Assembly (NCBI RefSeq): GCF_025907915.1
Contig: NZ_JAPAAF010000012.1
Location: forward strand, 1 to 64,000
Direction of reading: 5' to 3'
Origin: Gaoshiqia sediminis
GTDB taxonomy: Bacteria > Bacteroidota > Bacteroidia > Bacteroidales > Prolixibacteraceae
DNA: 64,000 nt
Shown: one piece after another, positions 15,623-24,095 of the stretch
Layout of the letters: every line of letters starts with the position of its first letter
Numbering within the stretch: position 1 is the stretch's first letter
The notes under the pieces: model-generated
What the model was told of the DNA's origin: nothing
The model's database searches: none
Seen by the model: only the letters and a program-made list of their open reading frames with translations
Made by a program: the position numbers and the translations under genes

Positions 15623-18286
15623 ATGAAGAAATATCGGAGACTTGCAGTATTGTTGGTTGCTGGCTTGGTTGCCTGCAACCAGCAACCTGAAGTTCTGTAC
15701 CAATCGAATGCCTTTACCGTTTATCCTGACAAAGTGGTACAAGGCGATTTTGAAGCCCGGGTGCTTTCGCCGGAGCACATCGTTTCAAACTACCGGAGTA
15801 CAGCCAGCGAACAATATTCAAGACTAATTACCTTTAAATTCAGTATCAACGAAAAAGACAATGAAAAACCGTCGGGCGAAGATCATTGGTTAATTATTGA
15901 AGAAGGGGAGCATGCATCACCGCTTATTCAATTTGGTCAGGATAATGATCCCAACCCGATTGATTCCGGAACGAAACTTCCGGTCAACTACGAATACACT
16001 TTTCGGTTGGATCTGCGGCATGTATTGGAACAATTCAATGAAAAGGGCTACTTCGAAGCTTTTGATGGAAGCCGGATCGCAAAAGACGATTTCAAGGCTG
16101 TTTACATTGCGGGCGGCGCGGAACCACTGACCTGGGATTTTTCTAACCTGGATGAAAACGGGCTGGCGCTAAAAGACCCGGATGAAGATGGGATTTTTGA
16201 GTTGACAGTCACTTTAAACCCATTTGATGAGCAGCAAAATGATGTAAAAGAATGGAAATTATCTGAAGACATTTCCATGAAACCTTCCTACCAATCGGAT
16301 CAGCCAATTGTCGATGCGCTGTTTAATCTGTCATTGGAAGAGGCGCAGTTAAATATTGAGCCGGACAGCACGCTGCGTACCGGTGCCAAATGGGGCGGAG
16401 TATGGACCCGAGACGTGAGCTACAGCACGCTTCTGGCCTTTGCTTATCATGAGCCGGAAGTGGCAAAAATCAGCTTGCTGAAAAAAGTAAAACGCGACCG
16501 GATCATCCAAGATACAGGATCGGGTGGGGCTTGGCCCGTTTCGTCCGATCGGACGACCTGGGCTTTGGCTGCCTGGGAAATTTATCAAGTGACTGGCGAT
16601 CGGCAATGGTTGCATACAGCCTTCAAGGTGATTCGAAATACGCTGGAAGACGATTACAAAACCCTGAGAGATGAGCAAACAGGCTTGTATCGCGGAGAGT
16701 CGTCTTTTTTGGATTGGCGCGAGCAGACTTATCCCCGGTGGATGTCGAACGTGGATATTTATATTTCCGAAAACCTTGGAACCAACGTCGTGCATTACCA
16801 GGCTCACATTATCTTGGCTAAAATGGCAAAGATTTTGGGTGAGCCAGCCGATCAGTACCTGAGCCGGGCGCAACAAATCAAAGATGGCATCAACAGTTTT
16901 TTGTGGATGAAGGACAAAGGTTATTACGGTCAGTATTTGTATGGAAGAACCTACCTGAGCCGGTCGCCCCGGTTCGAAGCCTTGGGCGAAGCACTGGCGA
17001 TTTTGTTTGATGTGGCGGATGCACAGCAGGCAGAATCGATCGTTGCCAATTCGCCGGTAACCAATTTTGGAACCACGTGCATCTACCCCCACATTCCGGA
17101 TATCCCGCCGTACCATAACAATGGTATCTGGCCTTTTGTGCAGTCGTACTGGAACCTGGCAGCTGCAAAAGTTGGAAATGAGGAAGCATTGCTGCACGGA
17201 CTCGCATCCATATACCGGGCCGGTGCTTTGTTTCTGTCAAATTACGAAAACATGGTTGCCGAAACAGGCGACTATGTAGGCACCGAAATCAACTCGCATC
17301 GCATGTTATGGAGTATGGCCGGCAACCTGGCCATGGTACACCGCGTGTTTATGGGTATTTCCTTCGAAGAGGGTGGGATGCGCTTCAACCCCGTTATCCC
17401 AAAAGCTTATGGGGGAGTGAAAACGCTCAAAAATTTCCGCTACCGTGATGCCGTATTGGATATTTCCGTGACTGGGTATGGGAACGAAGTCGCTTCGGTT
17501 TTGTTGGATGGAGAACTACTCGAAAACGCCTTCTTCTCAGCAAATTTAAGCGGAAAGCATTCGATTGACATCGTGATGAAAAATACTGATTTTGGTCCCG
17601 GTCAGATCAATTTGGTTTCGAATAAGTTTTCACCGCCCACGCCTCAGGTGAAATTGAAAGATCGGTCAATCAGTTGGAATGAGATTCCTGGTGCAGCTGG
17701 CTATCAGATTTATAAAAATGGAGTAATACTGGAGACGATAACTTCCAGTGAATTTCCAATTGAAGGGAATGATTTTGCAGCGTTCACGATCGTTGCAATC
17801 GACGCTGAAGGCATAGAATCTTTCGCCAGTGAACCGGTTTTGTTTTCCGAAACACAACAGGAAATGCGGTTGGAGCTGGAGGACTATACCACACGGTCAG
17901 ATCTGCCCTATTCAAATTACTCAGGAAACGGGTTTATCGAAATCAGTTTGACAAAGAATACGGATCTCAGCATTCCGGTAACCGTTCCCTCAGATGGGAA
18001 GTACCTGATTGACCTGCGCTACTCGAACGGCACCGGCCCCTGGAACACCGATAACAATTGCGGCATCCGAAGCTTATACGTGAATCAGGCTTACGAAGGT
18101 GTCCTTGTATTTCCGCAACGGGGTGAAAATGAATGGTCTGACTGGGGCTATTCAAACGGCTGTCAGGTGAATCTAAAAAAAGGTAAAAACCAATTAGACA
18201 TCCGCTTTGAGGATTGGAATACCAATATGGATGGTGAAATCAATGATGCCATGTTGGACTATCTCCGCGTAATCCGGATAGAATAA
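15623..18286 (+). CDS. Six-hairpin glycosidase with Fn3-like and CBM35-like domains
   Basis: An 887-residue lipoprotein (lipobox GLVACN, Cys18). Residues about 20-225 are beta-rich. The (alpha/alpha)6 catalytic-like domain spans about 230-600, with GGVWTRDVSY near residues 256-265 and DTGSGGAWPVSSDRTTWALA shortly after; this arrangement is seen in glycogen-debranching/MGH1-like and GH63-like enzymes. An Fn3-like module (ISWNEIPGAAGYQIYKNG) lies near 672-745, and a CBM35- or CBM6-like domain (LELEDYT, GPWNTDNNCGIRSLYVN, LDYLRVIRIE) ends the protein. I cannot assign a CAZy family. Its place as last gene of the dextran-type operon suggests it acts on glucosyl branches or disaccharides. It is much longer than a minimal six-hairpin enzyme because of the two C-terminal modules. 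Confidence 0.85.
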   Translation: MKKYRRLAVLLVAGLVACNQQPEVLYQSNAFTVYPDKVVQGDFEARVLSPEHIVSNYRSTASEQYSRLITFKFSINEKDNEKPSGEDHWLIIEEGEHASPLIQFGQDNDPNPIDSGTKLPVNYEYTFRLDLRHVLEQFNEKGYFEAFDGSRIAKDDFKAVYIAGGAEPLTWDFSNLDENGLALKDPDEDGIFELTVTLNPFDEQQNDVKEWKLSEDISMKPSYQSDQPIVDALFNLSLEEAQLNIEPDSTLRTGAKWGGVWTRDVSYSTLLAFAYHEPEVAKISLLKKVKRDRIIQDTGSGGAWPVSSDRTTWALAAWEIYQVTGDRQWLHTAFKVIRNTLEDDYKTLRDEQTGLYRGESSFLDWREQTYPRWMSNVDIYISENLGTNVVHYQAHIILAKMAKILGEPADQYLSRAQQIKDGINSFLWMKDKGYYGQYLYGRTYLSRSPRFEALGEALAILFDVADAQQAESIVANSPVTNFGTTCIYPHIPDIPPYHNNGIWPFVQSYWNLAAAKVGNEEALLHGLASIYRAGALFLSNYENMVAETGDYVGTEINSHRMLWSMAGNLAMVHRVFMGISFEEGGMRFNPVIPKAYGGVKTLKNFRYRDAVLDISVTGYGNEVASVLLDGELLENAFFSANLSGKHSIDIVMKNTDFGPGQINLVSNKFSPPTPQVKLKDRSISWNEIPGAAGYQIYKNGVILETITSSEFPIEGNDFAAFTIVAIDAEGIESFASEPVLFSETQQEMRLELEDYTTRSDLPYSNYSGNGFIEISLTKNTDLSIPVTVPSDGKYLIDLRYSNGTGPWNTDNNCGIRSLYVNQAYEGVLVFPQRGENEWSDWGYSNGCQVNLKKGKNQLDIRFEDWNTNMDGEINDAMLDYLRVIRIE

Positions 18287-18326
18287 ACCGATTAAAAGCT
18301 TTCTCCTGTAGCATCAATGTTTTTTA

Positions 18327-18390
18327 TCTCAATGATTTGATTAGTCATGAAATCCGTTACAGATTTTTAAGACCAGTCAAATCATTGAGA
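18327..18390. repeat. Perfect 14-bp inverted repeat, between PUL A and PUL B
   Basis: TCTCAATGATTTGA (18327-18340) and TCAAATCATTGAGA (18377-18390) are exact reverse complements with a 36-base spacer. It lies 40 bases after the last gene of PUL A. No T-run follows on either strand, so it is not a classical intrinsic terminator, though it could stop or stabilise the transcript end. It could also be the footprint of a small mobile element. Confidence 0.85.
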
Positions 18391-18510
18391 ATTATTTACT
18401 GCCCGCCGGATTTGGATGAATTTAAGGACCCTATCTCGATGATTGTTTTTATAAGGAACAAATATCCTTCTCAACTTAGAAGTGTTTGTTGTAAATGACA
18501 AGATATCCCG

Positions 18511-18590
18511 TTTTTAATTCACAAACTCGAAAATACAACCGAAAGCCTTAATATGTATCTCAAATACGGCGGGCTTCCTTATTTGATCTT
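18511..18590 (+). pseudogene. Scrap of a second DUF4143 ATPase
   Basis: Read in one frame, this stretch gives LIHKLENTTESLNMYLKYGG followed by LPYLIF, which matches HRLENTVDSLNQYLKYGG and LPYLI of the intact ATPase at 1317-2519 nearly residue for residue. Nothing of the Walker motifs or the C-terminus is present, so it is a remnant of about 27 codons. It shows that a paralogue once stood between PULs A and B. Other parts of 18287-18746 show no gene. Confidence 0.75.
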
Positions 18591-18714
18591 TACGACAATT
18601 TCTATCCGAATTTGTCGAGAAACTGAATCTGGCATCATCTTCTTTCGTGTCTTTCGAGAGAAGGGATTTTTACAGAATCACCCCCAACTTCACCAAACCT
18701 GTCAGGTTTTCTAT

Positions 18715-18722
18715 TACTTTTG
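18715..18722 (+). promoter_or_regulatory. Candidate -7 element before the PUL B sigma gene
   Basis: TACTTTTG matches the Bacteroidota -7 consensus TAnnTTTG and lies 25 bases before the likely TTG start of the sigma gene. No clear TTTG -33 element was found at the usual spacing. Confidence 0.3.
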
Positions 18723-18746
18723 AGGGAAGATAAAACCTGAAAAACC

Positions 18747-19340
18747 TTGACTTCACTATCCCGGCATATTGATTCGCTGAGTGTAAAGCAGCTGAAAGAA
18801 GGCGACCCCAAAGCATTCGATGCGCTTTTTAATAAATATGCCCAGCGTTTGTATAATTTTTCGCTCAAGTACCTCAAGTCGGCCGAGGAGGCCGAAGAGG
18901 TGGTGCAGGAGGTTTTTATGTACGTATGGGAACGAAAGGAAGGCTTAAAACCCGACAGCTCTTTTAACTCCTACATTTTCACCATTGCCTACAACATTAT
19001 CCGAAAGCATTTTATCCGGAAAGCGCGCGACAATTCGCACAAAGACGATCTCATTTATGCTTTCCTGAATGAAGAAAACAACCTCGACCAGACAATCGAC
19101 TATAAGTTTTTGCTGGAAAAGGTGGAAAACATCATCAACAATCTGCCCGAAAAGAGAAAGGCAATCTTTATCAAAAGGAAGTATGAAGGCTTACCGGTGA
19201 AACAGATAGCCGAAGAATTGGGCATCTCTCCCAATACCGTCGAAAACCAACTGGTAGCCGCACAAAAACAAATCCATCGCGAACTTCAAAACGAAAAACT
19301 GGCCGGCCTCATCTTTTATGTCCTGTTTTTATCTGTTTGA
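18747..19340 (+). CDS. ECF-type RNA polymerase sigma factor, PUL B
   Basis: A 197-residue sigma factor. Region 2 reads FDALFNKYAQRLYNFSLKYL and then EEAEEVVQEVFMYVWERKE; region 4 reads LPEKRKAIFIKRKYEGLPVK and then LGISPNTVENQLVAAQKQI, a good helix-turn-helix. The only start that keeps region 2 whole is TTG 18747, because an in-frame TGA lies three codons upstream and the first ATG falls inside region 2. The PUL C sigma gene also begins TTG ACT. It should be held by the FecR encoded downstream and drive the fructan genes. Use of an ECF sigma factor is unlike the hybrid two-component regulator of the Bacteroides thetaiotaomicron levan PUL. Confidence 0.93.
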   Translation: MTSLSRHIDSLSVKQLKEGDPKAFDALFNKYAQRLYNFSLKYLKSAEEAEEVVQEVFMYVWERKEGLKPDSSFNSYIFTIAYNIIRKHFIRKARDNSHKDDLIYAFLNEENNLDQTIDYKFLLEKVENIINNLPEKRKAIFIKRKYEGLPVKQIAEELGISPNTVENQLVAAQKQIHRELQNEKLAGLIFYVLFLSV

Positions 19341-19453
19341 GGGTAGTTGCAATTAACAGAAAATCAATCGAATAGGAATTATTTAAAAAATAGTTCATTT
19401 TTTTCTTGTTTGCGGATAGTGGAAAATGGCCTGAAAAGGACATAACCAGTATC

Positions 19454-20482
19454 ATGGATACCAACAAGGAAAAAATAAAACGATTTATCTCCGGCAAATT
19501 TTCTTTCAACGATTATTTGGCGGTTTCGGATTGGTTTCGCCAGGAGGAAAAGCAGGATGAACTCAGGATGAGCATGGAAGAGGAGTGGAGCGAAACAACA
19601 TCCACCGGACCCGACCAGCAACGCTTAAGTCGGGTGCTCGATAAACTTCATCACCGGATCAACTTGGAGAAACCGGTTTCCGCGACAGCCCTTCAACGCT
19701 ATTACCGCCTTTTCTCAAAGGTTGCTGCTATCTTGCTCATTCCGGCCCTGATCACAATTGCCCTGCTGGCCTATCTTTCAACAGATCGCCTGGGTTCTGT
19801 TGACGCCTGGGCCGAAATCCATTCGCCGATTGGCACAAGGACTAAATTTCAGTTGCCCGACGGAACGGTTGGTTGGCTGAACAGTGGCTCGGTAATCAAA
19901 TACCCGGTAAGTTTTCTGAGCAGCAGGCATGTGGAGGTGTCGGGCGAGGCCTGGTTTGACGTCGTTCACCGGGAGTCCGATCCGTTTTACGTAAAAACTC
20001 CCTGGTTTCAGGTGAAGGTTTTGGGCACTCAATTCAATGTTATTTCTTACGAGGATGAAAAAACGGCTGAAGTGATTCTGGAGAGAGGAAAGGTTCAGGT
20101 TACCGGGGTGGATACCAAATTTAAAAATACGCTGGAGCCCGACCAGCACTTGGTTTATGACAAATCGGCCCGGCAAACCTTCCAGACGCGTATCGACGCA
20201 AAATCATATACCAGTTGGAAAGACGGGCTGATGATCTTCAAAAACGAACCCATGGCCGAAATTGCCCGGCGGTTGGAGCGCAGGTACCATGCCGAGATTA
20301 TTCTGCATAGCGATTCGCTGAAAACATCGGTATTCCGGGCCACGTTTCAGGATGAAGACCTGGACGAAATTTGCCGAATGCTCTCCACGGTTGCTCCTAT
20401 CCGGTACAAAATCCATGAGCGGGAGAAAAGACCGGACGACACATTTACAAAAACCAGAATTGAGATGTGGCTGAATAATTAA
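19454..20482 (+). CDS. FecR-family anti-sigma factor, PUL B
   Basis: About 342 residues from ATG 19454 (MDTNKEKIKRFISGKFSFND). A cytoplasmic helical part comes first and a single transmembrane helix follows (KVAAILLIPALITIALLAYL). The periplasmic FecR domain has IHSPIGTRTKFQLPDGTVGW and VSGEAWFDVVH, and the DUF4974 domain begins near SYTSWKDGLMIFKNEPMAEI. The C-terminus is extended by charged residues (REKRPDDTFTKTRIEMWLNN), like the PUL C homologue. It is expected to keep the upstream sigma factor inactive until the STN domain of the locus SusC signals. That SusC is frameshifted in its barrel, but its STN domain is intact. Confidence 0.93.
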   Translation: MDTNKEKIKRFISGKFSFNDYLAVSDWFRQEEKQDELRMSMEEEWSETTSTGPDQQRLSRVLDKLHHRINLEKPVSATALQRYYRLFSKVAAILLIPALITIALLAYLSTDRLGSVDAWAEIHSPIGTRTKFQLPDGTVGWLNSGSVIKYPVSFLSSRHVEVSGEAWFDVVHRESDPFYVKTPWFQVKVLGTQFNVISYEDEKTAEVILERGKVQVTGVDTKFKNTLEPDQHLVYDKSARQTFQTRIDAKSYTSWKDGLMIFKNEPMAEIARRLERRYHAEIILHSDSLKTSVFRATFQDEDLDEICRMLSTVAPIRYKIHEREKRPDDTFTKTRIEMWLNN

Positions 20483-20525
20483 CCATCAAAACAGATAAAA
20501 TAACCTATGAAGAATTGACTTAAAG

Positions 20526-20599
20526 AAAAAACAGGGAGGTATTCGCACTACCGCCCTGTCATGAAGTAGAATTAACTTAATGAAGTAGTAAATCCACTA
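20526..20599 (-). ncRNA. Candidate antisense RNA in the fecR-susC gap, PUL B
   Basis: On the minus strand the stem ACAGGG-GGTA/TACC-CCCTGT (20531-20559) is followed directly by TTTTTT, an intrinsic terminator. TAAATTTG on the same strand covers 20605-20612, touching the susC start. The predicted RNA is about 74 bases and antisense to the susC leader. On the plus strand no T-run follows the hairpin. No -33 element was found. Confidence 0.4.
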
Positions 20600-20611
20600 A
20601 CGTTCAAATTT

Positions 20612-23600
20612 ATGAAAAAAAAGAAGAACCCTTGGCCGTTGGCAAACACCGGCCTGTTAAAAATGATTAAAATGATGCGCTTTACCATCTTTATCGTGCT
20701 CGTTTCCCTGACTCAAACCTTTGCGGTGAACAGCTATTCGCAGCAGACGAAACTTAACTTCGATTTGAGAAATACCAGGGTGGAAGACGTTATAGATCAG
20801 ATTGAAAGAAACTCCGAATTCTTTTTCCTCTATAACCGGAACCTGATTGATGTGGACCGCAAAGTTGACATCAAGGCTGAAAACGAAAGTGTTCGTGAAG
20901 TACTCGAAAAAATGTTCCAGGGAACCGATGTTTCCTTTACAATTAAGGACAGACAGATCATGTTGGCTAAAATTCAAACCGAAGGCAACCAGCCGAACGT
21001 CCAGCAAGCTTCGGTAACCGGTAGGGTGACCGATACCGCCGGGCTTCCGCTGCCCGGAGTCACCGTGTTGGTAAAAGGTACTACCACCGGAACAATTACG
21101 GATGGGGACGGACGTTACAGTCTTTCGAATGTTCCGCCCAATACTATCCTGGTATTTTCATTTGTAGGCATGCAATCGAGCGAAGTTGAAGTGGCCGGTC
21201 AAGGAACCATCAATATTACCATGAAGGAAGAGTCGATAGGCCTGGAACAAGTAATTGTAACTGGTTATCAGACTCAAAGGCGGGCAGATTTGACTGGCGC
21301 CGTTGGCGTTGTTGAGGTGGATAAAATCAAAGAAATGCCAACAGGTAATGCTATCAAAGCATTGCAAGGACGACTTGCCGGGGTGTACATCACAACTGAC
21401 GGTAACCCGGGGTCGTTTGCTACGGTTCGTATTCGCGGGGGTAGCACCATGGGGTCAGGGAATAACAATCCCTTGTACATCATTGACGGGGTACCGACAA
21501 CCGGAGGTATCGAACAACTTAATCCGAACGACATTGAATCGATGCAGGTATTGAAAGATGCTTCGTCTGCCAGTATTTACGGTTCTCGCGCTAACAACGG
21601 GGTCATCCTAATTACAACAAAAAAAGGGCAACAAGGTGTCAGTAAGGTTGAATTCAGCTCGTATGCTACCATTCAACACTATGCCAATAAACTCGATGTA
21701 TTGAACACCTACGACAGAGGTTTGGTAAATTGGCAAGCCGCCATTAACGATGGAAATACGCCAACATCAGCTATTTATACCTATGACTGGCATCGCGATG
21801 AAAGCGGGAAAGCTATTCTGGACCGGATTCTTCTTCCGGAGTTTATCGATCCGGCACAGACCATGCGGCCAGCTGATACTAAATGGTATGACGAAGTATC
21901 TCAGCAATCACTAATCCAGTCGTACAACCTGACCTTTTCGAACGGAAATGAAAAGAGCAATACGCTGTTCTCGTTGAATTACTATGATCACGACGGAATC
22001 ATCAAGGAAACCAATTCCAATAAAATAACTGCCCGTATCAATTCGGATTACAGATTTCTGGATGGCAAGCTAAAAGTGGGCGAAAACTTGACTATTTCGC
22101 GGGTAAAGAATGCTGAGATTCCTGTGGGAGATGTGATGTACCTGGCTTTGGTTCAGCAACCTGTAGTTCCGGTTTATTCTGTGGATGGTGGCTGGGGAGG
22201 CCCTGCTCCGGGCATGACCGACCGTCACAATCCGGTTCGTTTAATTGAGCAAAATAAGCAAAACGAATCGCGCACAGCGCGGGTGTTCGGGAACATGTAT
22301 GCAGATCTCGAAATCATCAAAGGATTGAATTACAGATCTAATTTTGGTATTGATTATACGCAGAATTACTACCGGAAGATGGATTATTCATATGAATCCG
22401 GGTTTCTAATCAGTGATATCAGCCGGGTGACAACTTCACAATGGCATAATATAGCATGGACATGGTCCAACACCTTGAATTACAAATTTGAAAAAGGCAA
22501 ACACAATATAGATATTGTTGTGGGTACTGAAGCCATTAAGGCAGAATACGAATCGTTCTATGGAAGCCGCGAAGGATATGTCATCGAAGACCCGGAATAC
22601 ATGTTCCTGGATTCCGGTACGGAGAAAATCCTGAATGGTGGAAGTGGTGCCGGTAACTCGCTGTTTTCTTATTTCGGAAAAGTAAACTACGTGTTCGATC
22701 AAAAGTATCTGGCTTCGGTCACTGTTCGCCGCGATGGTTCATCCCGTTTTGGTAAAGATAACCTGTATGGTACTTTTCCTGCTTTCTCTGTTGGTTGGCG
22801 GTTAAGCGAAGAAGACTTTTTTAAAGAAGCCTTGCCTCAGTTTTCAAACCTGAAATTCAGGGCTGGCTGGGGGATTACCGGTAACCAGGAGATCAGTAAT
22901 GAAGCTATTTATTCCATCTACCGTTCGGATTATGGCATCGACCCAACCTGGGATTTTGATTCAGGAACAGCCTATGATATTACTGGGGCTGACTCGGGAC
23001 CCCTTCCTTCAGGTTTTCGTAAAATCCGCGAAGGCAATACGGGCTTGAAATGGGAAGAAGCCACTCAAACTAACTTAGGGATCGATTTTGGATTGATGCA
23101 TCAGAAATTGTATGGTAGTTTCGACTATTTCTTCAAAGAAACCAAGGATATTTTAATTGAGCCTCCTTACCTGGCTGTTAAAGGCGGTGGTGGCAACCAA
23201 TGGGTGAACGGTGCCACACTGGAAAATAAAGGTTGGGAATTTGTGCTGGGGTACAATACCAAACTGGGTAACGGATTGGAAATTGACCTGACCGGAAATA
23301 TCTCATCCTATAAACGTGAAGTTACCTTTTTACCAAATGAAGTACTCACCGGCTACCCGGGAGACCCGTCAACCGGAAAAAGTGGGGCATTCCGACCTGG
23401 TTCACTTCGGTTATATAGCCGACGGTATTTTTAAGAACCAGGATGAAGTGGACGCTCACGCTTCTCAAACAGGAAAAGGCGTTGGCCGTATTCGTTATAA
23501 GGATATTGGCGGCTTGGATGCTGAAGGTAATTTCGTATATCAGCCTGATGGCGTGGTAGATGCGCTTGACCGTACCTGGCTTGGCGACCCGAATCCCGAT

Positions 23601-24083
23601 TTTATCTACGGTCTGAATGCCAGTTTTGCCTACAAAGGATTTGACCTGAATCTTTTCTTTCAGGGGATATACGGCTCCGATGTGTACAACGAATTTAAAC
23701 ACCTGACCGATTTTACCTCGATTTGGCAGGGAACCAACTTTGGCTCACGAACACTACAAGCGTGGACACCGGACAATCCAAACTCAACGATTCCGATGTT
23801 GACCCGTACGGATACGAACAATGAAAACCGCGGTTCCTCTTATTTTATTGAAGATGGTTCGTACCTGAAACTGAGGAATATTCAGATTGGATACCAGGTT
23901 CCGGCTCGATTAATCCAGAGTTTACGCATGTCTTCTGCCCGGATCTATTTGCAGGGACAGAACGTCTTCACCATTAAGGATAGAAAAGGAGGCGATCAGT
24001 TTACCGGCGTTGATCCTGAATCTCCCGGGTTTGCCTACCCGATCCCATCTAGCTACACAATTGGTATTAATGTAACATTCTAG
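20612..24083 (+). pseudogene. SusC/RagA-type transporter of PUL B, split by a frameshift
   Basis: Two overlapping frames together encode a full SusC of about 1157 residues. The first frame (ATG 20612 to stop 23434) holds the signal segment, STN domain (about 48-115), CarboxypepD_reg-like domain (about 130-205), plug (LKDASSASIYGSRANNGVIL) and most of the barrel. The second frame continues from about 23400 with HFGYIADGIFKNQDEVDAHA to the C-terminal IGINVTF. Family alignment places the shift between GAFRPGS and HFGYIADGIF, at about 23390-23405; moving from the first to the second frame means skipping one base. The ATG at 23316 lies in the wrong part of the gene to be a real start. Either the gene is broken or the sequence has an indel error. 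An intact version should import fructo-oligosaccharides. Confidence 0.9.
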
Positions 24084-24095
24084 AAAATACAGACA

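Noticed and set aside
23316-24083. A separate short gene for the C-terminal SusC part
   Set aside because: The ATG at 23316 reads about 25 codons of non-family sequence before joining the barrel; it is the downstream half of a frameshifted susC.
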